Assembly: GCA_017445385.1 (NCBI GenBank)
Contig: JAFSUG010000023.1
Coordinates: 107,773 to 171,772 of the forward strand
Origin: Oscillospiraceae bacterium
GTDB taxonomy: Bacteria; Bacillota; Clostridia; Oscillospirales; Oscillospiraceae
Direction: 5' to 3'
DNA: 64,000 nucleotides
A program made the position numbers and the translations under genes. This document shows positions 26,909 through 34,417 of the stretch, piece by piece. Every line of letters begins with the position of its first letter. Positions within the stretch are counted from its first letter, which is position 1. The notes beneath the pieces were generated by a model. It did not search any database. It was not told the origin of the DNA and worked only from the letters and a program-made list of their open reading frames with translations.

Positions 26909-27106
26909 ATCTGCGCGGTATTCCATAATTTCTTCAACACGGCAACCAAGCGCATCGCAGAGCTTGCTGATCGTTTTTGTTTCGATATTCTCATTTGCGC
27001 GAAGTCGCCGAATTGTTTTACTGTCAATTCCGCAGCGTTCACGAAGCTGGTATGTGGAAATGCCCTTTTTCTCCATCGTGCGCCACAGGCGATCAAATAC
27101 AATCAT
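26906..27106 (-). CDS. Small XRE/Cro-type HTH regulator
   Basis: 66-aa protein that is essentially one helix-turn-helix domain: TYQLRERCGIDSKTIRRLRA forms the HTH (residues ~18-37), followed by IETKTISKLCDALGCRVEEI. This is the minimal YozG/XRE type of chromosomal regulators and antitoxin-like repressors. It diverges from the 81-aa unknown gene across a control region with two related operator-like elements. Base composition is more AT-rich than the surroundings. It probably represses the divergent unit and itself. Confidence 0.8.
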   Translation of the reverse strand: MIVFDRLWRTMEKKGISTYQLRERCGIDSKTIRRLRANENIETKTISKLCDALGCRVEEIMEYRAD

Positions 27107-27122
27107 AATAATAACCTCTATA

Positions 27123-27179
27123 TTGACACACAGTTATTATGGGGGTTATAATCTTTTTCATTAAGGGGATATAATCCCC
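27123..27179 (+). promoter_or_regulatory. Promoter and putative operators of the XRE/81-aa divergon
   Basis: TTGACA (27123-27128), 18-bp spacer, TATAAT (27147-27152). Two related elements, GGGGTTATAATC (27142-27153) and the palindrome GGGGATATAATCCCC (27165-27179), lie on and just downstream of the -10. They are candidate binding sites for the adjacent XRE protein; the binding itself is inference. Confidence 0.55.
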
Positions 27180-27197
27180 ACACGATGAGGTGGCTCT

Positions 27198-27443
27198 ATG
27201 GATTTTTATGAAGCACTATGCATGGCGCTTGCAAAGCAGCTCACGGAATGTATTACGCCTGACAGGATTGCTCTCTGCGCAAAAGCAATACGGGATGATG
27301 CGTGGGAAGCTTTATCGGAAATCAAATCAGTTTTGGAAAAAAGGGAGTTGGACGATCAATCCTGCTTTTCCAGAATTGAAGAAATCGTTTCGGTATTTGA
27401 AAATCATTCAATCACGATAAACGGCAGGCATGATTTTGGTTGA
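27198..27443 (+). CDS. Hypothetical 81-aa protein divergent from XRE regulator
   Basis: Not recognised. The 81-aa frame has a promoter, a ribosome-binding site (GATGAGGTGGCTCT before ATG) and its own terminator, so it is probably a real gene. The protein is mostly helical and acidic at the centre (CAKAIRDDAWEALSEIKSVL, KRELDDQSCFSRIEEIVSVF), with no signal peptide or membrane segment. Pairing with a minimal XRE repressor and the shared cassette borders suggest a two-gene regulatory or toxin-antitoxin-like module, but no toxin motif is visible. Confidence 0.55.
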   Translation: MDFYEALCMALAKQLTECITPDRIALCAKAIRDDAWEALSEIKSVLEKRELDDQSCFSRIEEIVSVFENHSITINGRHDFG

Positions 27444-27453
27444 TGTTTTCTCA

Positions 27454-27490
27454 TAAAAAAAGCATTCCGCCCTTGCGGAATGCTTTTTTG
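27454..27490. terminator. Terminator hairpin, right copy of a duplicated pair
   Basis: AAAAAAAGCATTCCGC, loop CCTT, GCGGAATGCTTTTTTG. It lies between the 81-aa gene and the convergent Ldh gene. The stem is the same as at 26876-26908. Confidence 0.88.
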
Positions 27491-27491
27491 C

Positions 27492-28622
27492 TTAATACTG
27501 CGTATGCTCTTCGGGGTTGAACTGCACGTCGATGCCGAGATCGCCGAAGTAATGATCGAAGTCCGCGCCAACGTAGTTTGCGCAGTCCTTCATCTCTTCG
27601 AGCGTCTTGATATCCACGTCGATGCCGTTCGCCTTGCGGTCGGCGCTGGCGAGGATCTCTTTTTCGCCGTGGGTATAGATGCGGTCGTGCCCTGCGCGCT
27701 TGGGCGATTGCCGCAGCTCCTCCAGAAAGTCGGAGAAGTGCTTTTTGATCGCCTCGGGATCGCCGAAGATCTTCGGATCGATCGCAACGAAGCTGTGGCA
27801 GGTGCCGCCGTGGTTGTTCATCAGGTTATAGTTGGAGGTCATGCCGAGCGAGAGAATCGAGGTGAAGATTTCGCTCACCATTGCGTAGCCGTAGCCTTTG
27901 TGGCTGCCGGTCAGCTCTTCCGCGCCGCCAAGCGGCAAAATGCCGCCGCCTGCTTTGGACTTGATGTTTGCAAGCACGTGGCCCGCGTCCGTGCAGGACT
28001 GGCCGTTTTCATCCGCGCCCCAGCAATCGGGAACGGGCTTTGCGGCTTTGTTGTACATTTCGAATTTGCCGCGCGTAACAACGCTCGTTGCAGCGTCAAA
28101 GAAGAAGGGGTAGGGATCCGCCGGCATGGAGATTGCAATCGGGTTCGTGCCGAGCATTGCCTGCCGCCCGAACGTGGGAACAACGATCGCTTCGCTATTG
28201 GTGGAGCTGATGCCGATCAGCCCTTCATCGCAAGCCATCTTCGCGTAGTAGCCGGCGATGCCGTAGTGGTTTGATTCGCGCGCCGTTACGATGCCGATGC
28301 CGGATGCTTTTGCCTTCTTGATGGCGAGCTCCATGCCGAAATGGCCGATGAGCTGGCCCATGCCCTCGTGACCGTCGATCACGGCGGAAACGGGCGTTTC
28401 GAATACGATCTCCGGCTTTGCCTCTACTTTGATCATGCCGCTGGAGATACCCTTGTGGTAACGGACGAGGCGCTGCGCGCCGTGCGATTCGATGCCGTAG
28501 ATATCGGAGAGCATCAAAACGTCCGTGATGATTTTGCTTTCTTCCGCGGTGAAGCCGAATTTCTGGAAAACGTCCAGACAAAAAGCGGTCATTGCGTCAA
28601 CTTTGATTTTAACGTGCGCCAT
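27492..28622 (-). CDS. Ldh family (malate/L-lactate/ureidoglycolate-type) NAD(P) dehydrogenase
   Basis: 376-aa protein of the Ldh/MDH type-2 family, which uses an unusual non-Rossmann NAD-binding fold. Typical segments are DVLMLSDIYGIESHGAQRL near residue 40, DGHEGMGQLIGHFGMELA, ESNHYGIAGYYAKMA, GTNPIAISMPAD and GSHKGYGYAMVSEI. Members oxidise 2-hydroxyacids such as malate, lactate, sulfolactate or ureidoglycolate; the substrate here is unassigned. It is a single-gene unit with its own promoter and terminator. Confidence 0.88.
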   Translation of the reverse strand: MAHVKIKVDAMTAFCLDVFQKFGFTAEESKIITDVLMLSDIYGIESHGAQRLVRYHKGISSGMIKVEAKPEIVFETPVSAVIDGHEGMGQLIGHFGMELAIKKAKASGIGIVTARESNHYGIAGYYAKMACDEGLIGISSTNSEAIVVPTFGRQAMLGTNPIAISMPADPYPFFFDAATSVVTRGKFEMYNKAAKPVPDCWGADENGQSCTDAGHVLANIKSKAGGGILPLGGAEELTGSHKGYGYAMVSEIFTSILSLGMTSNYNLMNNHGGTCHSFVAIDPKIFGDPEAIKKHFSDFLEELRQSPKRAGHDRIYTHGEKEILASADRKANGIDVDIKTLEEMKDCANYVGADFDHYFGDLGIDVQFNPEEHTQY

Positions 28623-28660
28623 TTCCGAAAGCTCCTTTTCTTATGTTTTAGCATGGTTAA

Positions 28661-28689
28661 ATTATGCGATAAATCCGCCGCAAAGTCAA
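28661..28689 (-). promoter_or_regulatory. Promoter of the Ldh-family gene
   Basis: On the minus strand, TTGACT (28689-28684), 17-bp spacer and CATAAT (28666-28661), then AAAAGGAGC before the ATG at 28622. Confidence 0.6.
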
Positions 28690-28728
28690 GCGAAAATGCG
28701 GATTTTGTCCGCTGTATGCAAACAAAGA

Positions 28729-28763
28729 AGAATCAGACGATTGGATAATCGTCTGATTCTTTT
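28729..28763. terminator. Terminator of the VTC/DUF4956/DUF4353 operon
   Basis: AGAATCAGACGATT, loop GGAT, AATCGTCTGATTCTTTT, directly after the minus-strand stop at 28766. Confidence 0.8.
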
Positions 28764-28765
28764 CG

Positions 28766-30733
28766 TTAATACTTTTTGAACTTGACGGCGAAGAGAATCG
28801 CCGCAATCAGCAGCAATACGGCAATTCCGGAGAAAACCAGCGTTTCGGACGTGACCGAAGTGAAGAGCCCTTCCTCGCTTTGGGTTTCCGCTGCCGTCTC
28901 TTCTTCAACCTGTGCACCGTCTGTGGGCGGTGTCATTTGTTCGCCGTCGGGCGGTGTCATTTGTTCGCCGTCGGGCGGCGTCATTTGCTCGCCATCGGGC
29001 GGCGTCATTTGTTCGCCATCGGGCGGTGTCATTTGTTCGCCATCGGGCGGTGTGAAGCTCTCGCCATTAGGCGGCGTCGGGCGTTCGCTGCTGCCGGAGG
29101 TTTCGGAATCCGCAAAAGGCTGTCCGCGCTGCATTTCGTCCAATCCGGTTTGCGCATCGCCCATACCGCCGAAGCCGCGCTGCATACCGCCTGCCGCTTC
29201 ACCCACGGCTTGCGAGATTTCGGAAAGCGTAAATTCCGCGCTTTCACTGCCTGCGGTGATGCGGTACGTTCCGTTTAATACCATTTGCGGACAACTGACC
29301 ACCGCAGAGGTAAAGCTGCAGGGAACATCCCATGAAAGCAGTACGCTGCTGCCGTCTGTTACGGTCAGCTCTGTTCCTGCCTGCGCCGCGGATGCAATCG
29401 TATAGAGCGCCGAGCCCTGCGTGGAGGTGGCGCTGAACTGCTCCGCCATCGAGCTGCCGCCGCAGGCAATCACTGTGCCGCCGGTGATCTCGCAAACGCC
29501 GCCGGATTCGCTGGCGTAATCAAGCGCGGAGTTGCTGCCGTCGCCGTTTAAGCTGATGCGAACCGTGCCGCCGTCAATATAGAGATTGCCGTTGGAATCC
29601 AAGCCGTCTGCGTCGCGGCCGCTTTCGTTGATGATCGTTACGCTGCCGCCGCTGATGCGGAGGTAGGCTTCCGCGCTTTCGGTTTGCGCCGTTTCCGCCG
29701 CGCTTATACCGCCGGTGCCGGAAACCGCGCCGTTTGCGTTTATGCCGTCGTCGCTGGGGTAGATCGTAAGATCGCCGCCGGTTACGTCGATCGCAGCGCC
29801 TTCAATGCCTTCGTTGCACTGCGGAATCGTGACCGTGCCGCCGCTGATCGTCACCGCGCCGTCCGCGTGGATGCCGTCGTCTCCGGCGTTAATTGTAAAT
29901 TCGCCGCCTGCGATGATTGCGCTGCCGGCAGAGTGGATGCCGTCATCGTCCGCGCGGACTGCGATCGTGCCGGATTCGGCGTAGAAATAGCCCTCTGCTT
30001 CGTCAACAACGATGCCGTCGTCGCCGCTTGTTGCGGAGATTTCCGCATCCTTGACGCGCAGCGAATCGTTCGCGCGGATGCCGTCCGCCGGCGCAGTGAC
30101 CGTGAGCTTGCCGCCCGTGATCACAAGATCGTCGTTTGCAACGATGCCGTGCTGATACGCGGCGGTTACGGTGAGTGAGCCGCTGCCGTTGATCGTGAGA
30201 TCATCGTGCGCGAAGATTGCGCCGTCCGTGCCGTCGTCCAGAGCTTCCTGCGTGTAGCTTTCGCCGCTTGCAAGGCTGTTTTCGCTGCCGTCAGCCAGCG
30301 TCAGAAAGACCTTATCCGCCTGGTCGATGCGAAAAGATGCATCATCCGAACAGGTTACGCTTACGCCGTCAAACAGCAGCCAGACCTTGGAAGAATCATA
30401 CGCGTTTACGCAGATCGATCCATCGGTCAGTTCGCCGGAGAGGATATACGCGCCGCCGTTTCGGATCACAACGCCGCCGTCATAGGCGTAGGCGCCGTTT
30501 CCGCTTATGGAAACGGAATCGCCGTTCAGGGTGATCACGGTTGCGCCGCTTGTATCCCAATCGGCGGTTTGATCGTTTGCCGTAAAATAGGCGGAATCGG
30601 AGTGATACTCCTGATCTTCGTCTACGACTACGGTAACGCCCAGCTTCTCACCGTTCATAAAAACGATCGTAAGCAGCGTTGCAAGCACGATTACGACAAC
30701 GCAGATTAAATCAATTTTTCGATGCGTTGACAT
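28766..30733 (-). CDS. Surface protein with carbohydrate-binding (DUF4353) beta-helix
   Basis: 655-aa protein with an N-terminal hydrophobic anchor (residues ~10-27), a long right-handed beta-helix-like region (ITGGKLTVTAPADGIRAND, DDGIHSAGSAIIAGGEFTIN and similar turns, residues ~60-480), a Pro-rich stretch, and a C-terminal membrane segment followed by KFKKY. The beta-helix repeats match the DUF4353 carbohydrate-binding-domain family. The Pro-rich stretch holds five near-perfect PPDGEQMT octapeptides encoded by 24-bp DNA repeats. It is the last gene of an operon with DUF4956 and VTC-domain genes; a cell-surface role is inferred, with no known ligand. Confidence 0.75.
   Translation of the reverse strand: MSTHRKIDLICVVVIVLATLLTIVFMNGEKLGVTVVVDEDQEYHSDSAYFTANDQTADWDTSGATVITLNGDSVSISGNGAYAYDGGVVIRNGGAYILSGELTDGSICVNAYDSSKVWLLFDGVSVTCSDDASFRIDQADKVFLTLADGSENSLASGESYTQEALDDGTDGAIFAHDDLTINGSGSLTVTAAYQHGIVANDDLVITGGKLTVTAPADGIRANDSLRVKDAEISATSGDDGIVVDEAEGYFYAESGTIAVRADDDGIHSAGSAIIAGGEFTINAGDDGIHADGAVTISGGTVTIPQCNEGIEGAAIDVTGGDLTIYPSDDGINANGAVSGTGGISAAETAQTESAEAYLRISGGSVTIINESGRDADGLDSNGNLYIDGGTVRISLNGDGSNSALDYASESGGVCEITGGTVIACGGSSMAEQFSATSTQGSALYTIASAAQAGTELTVTDGSSVLLSWDVPCSFTSAVVSCPQMVLNGTYRITAGSESAEFTLSEISQAVGEAAGGMQRGFGGMGDAQTGLDEMQRGQPFADSETSGSSERPTPPNGESFTPPDGEQMTPPDGEQMTPPDGEQMTPPDGEQMTPPDGEQMTPPTDGAQVEEETAAETQSEEGLFTSVTSETLVFSGIAVLLLIAAILFAVKFKKY
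28926..29069. repeat. 24-bp tandem repeat (6 units) coding PPDGEQMT
   Basis: Units of the form GGCGGTGTCATTTG TTCGCC + 4 nt repeat every 24 bp. The first five are near-identical (T/C at the sixth base, CCGTCG or CCATCG ending), the sixth is diverged, and a seventh partial unit follows. Copy number is a whole number of codons, so expansion or contraction would stay in frame. Confidence 0.9.
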
Positions 30734-30742
30734 GATCGTATC

Positions 30743-31414
30743 TCACCCCATGTAATCGCCGTTGTAGCTAACCAGCACCGCGCTCTGCACGCCGGAAAGC
30801 TCCGCAAGCGCATTGATAAAATCAGTGTTATCGTCCTTCAGGCGGATCTGCACGTTCAGCTCCACCGCGCCCTTTTGCGCGCTCTTGCTCTTAACCGTGC
30901 AGCGCTTTGTATGTTCCTTCAGATAGGAAACCGCCTTTGTTTCGCTTTCGTGATCATCGCAGGTCAGCACAACGATATAGGGGTTCGTGTGATCCTTGCG
31001 GTTTGCGAACACGAGCAGGATCACGCCGATCAAAACGCTGCCGAACACGGCGAGCGGAATCATGCCTGCTGCAAGAACGATGCCGGCAGCAATTGCCCAA
31101 AAGAGGAACGCAATATCAAGCGGCTCTTTGATCGCGGTGCGGAAGCGGACGATGGACAGCGCGCCCACCATACCAAGCGACAGCACCACGTTCGAGGTGA
31201 CTGCCAAAATGACGAGCGTTGTGATCATCGTAAGCGCAACGAGCGTTACGCCGAAAGACGAGGAGTACATAACGCCTGCGTAGGTTTTCTTGTAGATGAG
31301 GAAGATGAAAAGACCGATTGCAAACGAGAGGACAAGCGCAAGAACGATGTCCAGCACGCTCACGGCGGTGACGTTCTCCAGAAAACTGGATTTGAAAATA
31401 TCGCTGAATGTCAT
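30743..31414 (-). CDS. DUF4956 membrane protein
   Basis: 223-aa protein with about four hydrophobic segments in the first 130 residues (LDIVLALVLSFAIGLFIFLI, then TLVALTMITTLVILAV and others) and a cytoplasmic C-terminal domain of ferredoxin-like character (TNPYIVVLTCDDHESETKAV). The SLGMVGALSIVRFRTAIKEP segment is the DUF4956 signature. DUF4956 proteins regularly sit beside VTC-type polyphosphate polymerases, as here. Function unknown; an accessory role to the neighbouring enzyme is the usual inference. Confidence 0.82.
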   Translation of the reverse strand: MTFSDIFKSSFLENVTAVSVLDIVLALVLSFAIGLFIFLIYKKTYAGVMYSSSFGVTLVALTMITTLVILAVTSNVVLSLGMVGALSIVRFRTAIKEPLDIAFLFWAIAAGIVLAAGMIPLAVFGSVLIGVILLVFANRKDHTNPYIVVLTCDDHESETKAVSYLKEHTKRCTVKSKSAQKGAVELNVQIRLKDDNTDFINALAELSGVQSAVLVSYNGDYMG

Positions 31415-31427
31415 AATGATTACTCCT

Positions 31428-32108
31428 TTATCCGTAAATTCTGCATTGTGCGTATTTTGAAAAAGCGGTTTCGCGTCTGCCCGGCGTTTGCACGCAGTCG
31501 CGGATGATATTGGGAAGGAAGTTATCCCACTTCACTTCCATGATGATCGGCGCATCGCCTGCCGGAACGGTGATGCAGTCGGGATTGAGAAAATCCGTGC
31601 ATTGCATTCCGGTTCGGATGTTATAATCGAACGTGACGCGCACGTTTCCGGGGCGGTAGATAAACGGCTCTCGCGTGTAATCCACAATCGTTTTCGGCTG
31701 CATGCCCTGGTAGCGCATCTTGCAGTAAAGCTCCTGCACGAGCGGCCTGCCGGACGATAGCATCCAATCGAGATCGCCGTCTACGATCTTTTGCGCTTCT
31801 TCCGCCGTGAGCGGCGCGCTGTACTTTGTGCCAAGACCGCTGCGCTTGCTTTTCTTTTCCAGATGGATCAGCGATGGATCGCCGTTATAATAGCGGATGC
31901 GGAATTTTTCGCGCAGATTTACGCCGTCGATCTTTTCGCGCAGGGACTTGTCCGCGCTGTTGTCAAAATAGAGGCTGCGGATCAGATACTTGCCGCCCAC
32001 CGCGTGGGGATCCGGCTCGGCAACTGCCCGCAATCGCTGGCGGATGCAGAGCAGATCAAGGTAATTGATCGCGTGCTTCCATTCGTGCCGATAGCGGATC
32101 GGCTCCAT
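31428..32108 (-). CDS. VTC-domain polyphosphate polymerase-like protein
   Basis: 226-aa protein matching the VTC domain, a tunnel-fold enzyme related to the yeast vacuolar transporter chaperone that polymerises phosphate from ATP. Seen features are RYRHEWKHAINYLDLLCIRQ, IRSLYFDNSADKSLREKIDG, FRIRYYNGDPSLIHLEKKSK (basic substrate-binding strands), VDYTREPFIYRP, and the terminal IIMEVKWDNFLP acidic metal site. The start at 32108 follows AGGAAGTGAGCTTC; a longer frame from 32165 lacks family similarity. It is first in a three-gene operon with DUF4956 and DUF4353 genes. In bacteria the product of this arrangement is not settled. Confidence 0.82.
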   Translation of the reverse strand: MEPIRYRHEWKHAINYLDLLCIRQRLRAVAEPDPHAVGGKYLIRSLYFDNSADKSLREKIDGVNLREKFRIRYYNGDPSLIHLEKKSKRSGLGTKYSAPLTAEEAQKIVDGDLDWMLSSGRPLVQELYCKMRYQGMQPKTIVDYTREPFIYRPGNVRVTFDYNIRTGMQCTDFLNPDCITVPAGDAPIIMEVKWDNFLPNIIRDCVQTPGRRETAFSKYAQCRIYG

Positions 32109-32212
32109 GAAGCTCACTTCCTTTCTGTAAAAAAATGGAGTATATGCACTGTTTTTACCATGCAAAAAAGAACAATCTATGAACGAATCATAAAGCTTCT
32201 GTAAAAAAGTAC

Positions 32213-32252
32213 CAAAAAAGCCCTCGTCACATCTCGTGATGAGGGATTTTTT
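32213..32252. terminator. Terminator of the greA unit
   Basis: CCCTCGTCAC, loop ATCTC, GTGATGAGGG with A/T runs on both sides, just after the GreA stop (minus strand). Confidence 0.85.
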
Positions 32253-32754
32253 AATACTGCATCAGCGGTGCATCGCCGGTGTCTTTGCCTTTTTCGATGG
32301 CACGGACTGTGAGCGTGTAGGAATAGTCATCGCTGACTTTTACGGTGACACGGTCGCCGATCTTTTTGCCGAGAACCGCTTTGCCGAGCGGCGATTCCTT
32401 GCTGATAAAGCCTTTCATCGGATCGCATCGCACGGTTGTTACAACCTGGATGATCTGCTCTTCATCGTCTTCTTCCAGATAGATCGTAACCTTATCAAAC
32501 AGCCCGATGCAGCCGTCTTCCGCCGAACCATCAATGATTTTTGCGGTTTTGATCATGTTTTCAAGATAGCGGATGCGGCTGTCGTTCTGCCGCTGCGCCT
32601 GCTTGGCGGCTTTGTATTCGTAGTTTTCGCTGAGGTCGCCAAACGCTCTCGTGCGCTTGACTTCCTCAATGATCTCCGGACGGAGCTCAATGGAGCGGTA
32701 GCGCAGCTCCTCCTGCATTTTTTCAATGTCGATTTTCGTCAGTTCGTCGTACAT
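32251..32754 (-). CDS. greA: Transcription elongation factor GreA-family protein
   Basis: 167-aa protein that rescues arrested RNA polymerase by stimulating transcript cleavage. The N-terminal coiled coil with the acidic tip is present (EVKRTRAFGDLSENYEYKAA), followed by the FKBP-like domain containing FDKVTIYLEEDDEEQIIQVV and SPLGKAVLGKKIGDRVTVKV. The C-terminus extends a few residues beyond typical GreA, so a GreA paralogue is possible. It is transcribed 15 nt downstream of the unknown 138-aa gene. Confidence 0.88.
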   Translation of the reverse strand: MYDELTKIDIEKMQEELRYRSIELRPEIIEEVKRTRAFGDLSENYEYKAAKQAQRQNDSRIRYLENMIKTAKIIDGSAEDGCIGLFDKVTIYLEEDDEEQIIQVVTTVRCDPMKGFISKESPLGKAVLGKKIGDRVTVKVSDDYSYTLTVRAIEKGKDTGDAPLMQY

Positions 32755-32769
32755 TCCGTATGCCTCTTT

Positions 32770-33186
32770 TCAGCTATCCATGGAGTCGATCAGGATATTA
32801 TCCGTGCCGTGCGCTTCAAATTCGGCGATGTATTCATCCATGCGCTCCACAAGCTCTTCGTAGTTCTCTTTCGATACGGGACGGTAATCCATATCGCGCC
32901 GCGCAAGCTCCTCGGCGAGGATCTCGAAAAATACGGTGTCCTCGTAATCCATGATCGCTTCGTGGATGCCGCCGTCCTCGTATTTCTTCGATGGGATGTC
33001 TTCGCCCTGCCATTTGTCAACAAGCGCGTCCATGCCGTGCTGGCGGCAGAGCGCGAAAAGCTTGCTTTCCAGTTTGTCGTAATCCTCGAAACGGTCGTCT
33101 CCGCGTGTTGAATTCAGCACCCAGTTCCCGATGTAGACCATATCCAGCAGCCTGCGAAATTCTTTTTTCGTCAGTTCGATGTTCAT
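32770..33186 (-). CDS. Hypothetical 138-aa acidic protein upstream of greA
   Basis: Function not recognised. It is a soluble, strongly acidic, helix-rich protein (FRRLLDMVYIGNWVLNSTRG, then EEIMDYED-like acidic segments and EYIAEFEAHG near the end) with no signal peptide. The ribosome-binding site GGAAAGGAGG is strong. It is co-transcribed with greA, the only context clue. The family appears widespread among Clostridia as a hypothetical protein, but I cannot name it from memory with confidence. Confidence 0.65.
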   Translation of the reverse strand: MNIELTKKEFRRLLDMVYIGNWVLNSTRGDDRFEDYDKLESKLFALCRQHGMDALVDKWQGEDIPSKKYEDGGIHEAIMDYEDTVFFEILAEELARRDMDYRPVSKENYEELVERMDEYIAEFEAHGTDNILIDSMDS

Positions 33187-33271
33187 GCGGGCGACCTCCT
33201 TTCCAACCCATTATATACGATTCGGGAGGGAATTTCCACTGAAAAATTCCCCAGTTCAGCGAAATTTATAC

Positions 33272-33300
33272 TTGTTTTATGGCTGCTTTTGGCATATAGT
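33272..33300 (+). promoter_or_regulatory. Promoter of ddl
   Basis: TTGTTT (33272-33277), 17-bp spacer, TATAGT (33295-33300), in the divergent gap between the 138-aa gene and ddl. Confidence 0.5.
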
Positions 33301-33352
33301 ATTACGAGCGGCGTTTTGATGCGCTCAGTATCAATGAAAAGAGGCGATTGAC

Positions 33353-34417
33353 TTGGCAAAGCTCAGCGTATGCGTGCTGTTCGGCGGCGTTTCGCCGGAG
33401 CATGACGTATCTCTCCGCTCTGCGGAATCGGTGCTGAATCAGATCAATCGGGAAAAGTATAACGTCTTTCCGGTGGGCATTACGAAAAACGGCGATTGGG
33501 TGCTGTTTGGCGGAACGGATTATTCCATGCTGCCTGCCGGCACTTGGCTGGAGCATCCGGCAAACCGCCGCGCGGCGCTTTCGCCTGTGCGCGGCCAGGG
33601 ACTGCTCACGTTTGAAAACGACTGCGTTGTGCGCGAGCGGATCGACGTTGTCCTGCCGCTGATCCATGGCGAAAACGGCGAGGACGGCTCTTTGCAGGGA
33701 CTTTTGCAGGTTGCCGGCATTCCGTTCGTCGGTCCGGGCGTTGCCGCAAGCGCCGTCAGCATGGATAAAACGCTGACGAAGCTCGTGGCCGACAGCATCG
33801 GCGTGGAGCAGGCGAAGTGGAAGCTCGTTACGCGCCTTGCCTTCGCGCGTGATCGGAAGGCGGTCTGCGATGCGGTTGAAGCGGAATTTGAGTATCCCGT
33901 GTTCGTAAAGCCGGCGGGAACCGGCTCTTCCGTAGGCATCAGCAAGGCGAAAAACCGTGAGGCGCTGGAAGCGGCGATTGAAACCGCGCTGAAATTTGAC
34001 AGCAAGGCGCTTGTGGAAGAATTCATCGACGGCAAGGAGATCGAAGTCGCCGTCCTCGGCAACGAAACGCCGATGGCGTCTATCTGCGGCGAGATCGACA
34101 GCGGCGCGGAGTTTTACGATTACGAAGCGAAGTATATTACCGATACCTCGCGCGCCTATATCCCGGCGCCGATCAGCGACGCGGCTGCCGAGCGTGTGCG
34201 CGAAACAGCGGTGAAGATCTATCGGGCAATCGGCTGCCGCGGCATGAGCCGCGTGGATTTCTTCGTAACCTACGATGGCGAAAAGGTCGTCTTCAACGAG
34301 ATCAATACGATCCCCGGCTTTACCTCGATCTCCATGTATCCGAAGCTGTTTGAGGCGAGCGGCATCGCCTATCCCGATCTGATCGATCAGCTCATCGAGC
34401 TGGCGCTGCAGCCGTGA
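33353..34417 (+). CDS. ddl: D-alanine--D-alanine ligase
   Basis: 354-aa ATP-grasp enzyme making D-Ala-D-Ala for peptidoglycan. Typical segments: VLFGGVSPEHDVSLRSA at the N-terminus, LPLIHGENGEDGSLQGLLQ, FVKPAGTGSSVGISKAKN, VEEFIDGKEIEVAVLG and NEINTIPGFTSISMYPKL. The start is TTG at 33353, supported by GAGGCG spaced correctly upstream and by the family N-terminus (AKLSVCVLFGG). It overlaps the DUF1934 gene by 4 nt. It looks like a normal D-Ala-D-Ala ligase, though D-Ala versus D-Lac specificity was not tested. Confidence 0.93.
   Translation: MAKLSVCVLFGGVSPEHDVSLRSAESVLNQINREKYNVFPVGITKNGDWVLFGGTDYSMLPAGTWLEHPANRRAALSPVRGQGLLTFENDCVVRERIDVVLPLIHGENGEDGSLQGLLQVAGIPFVGPGVAASAVSMDKTLTKLVADSIGVEQAKWKLVTRLAFARDRKAVCDAVEAEFEYPVFVKPAGTGSSVGISKAKNREALEAAIETALKFDSKALVEEFIDGKEIEVAVLGNETPMASICGEIDSGAEFYDYEAKYITDTSRAYIPAPISDAAAERVRETAVKIYRAIGCRGMSRVDFFVTYDGEKVVFNEINTIPGFTSISMYPKLFEASGIAYPDLIDQLIELALQP

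Noticed and set aside
27480..28274. 264-aa plus-strand frame opposite the Ldh gene
   Set aside because: Mirror frame without motifs; the minus-strand Ldh protein is full length and conserved in pattern.
28926..29069. Possible CRISPR array, because of regular 24-bp spacing
   Set aside because: Units are contiguous with no spacers, stay in frame and encode PPDGEQMT; no cas genes are present.
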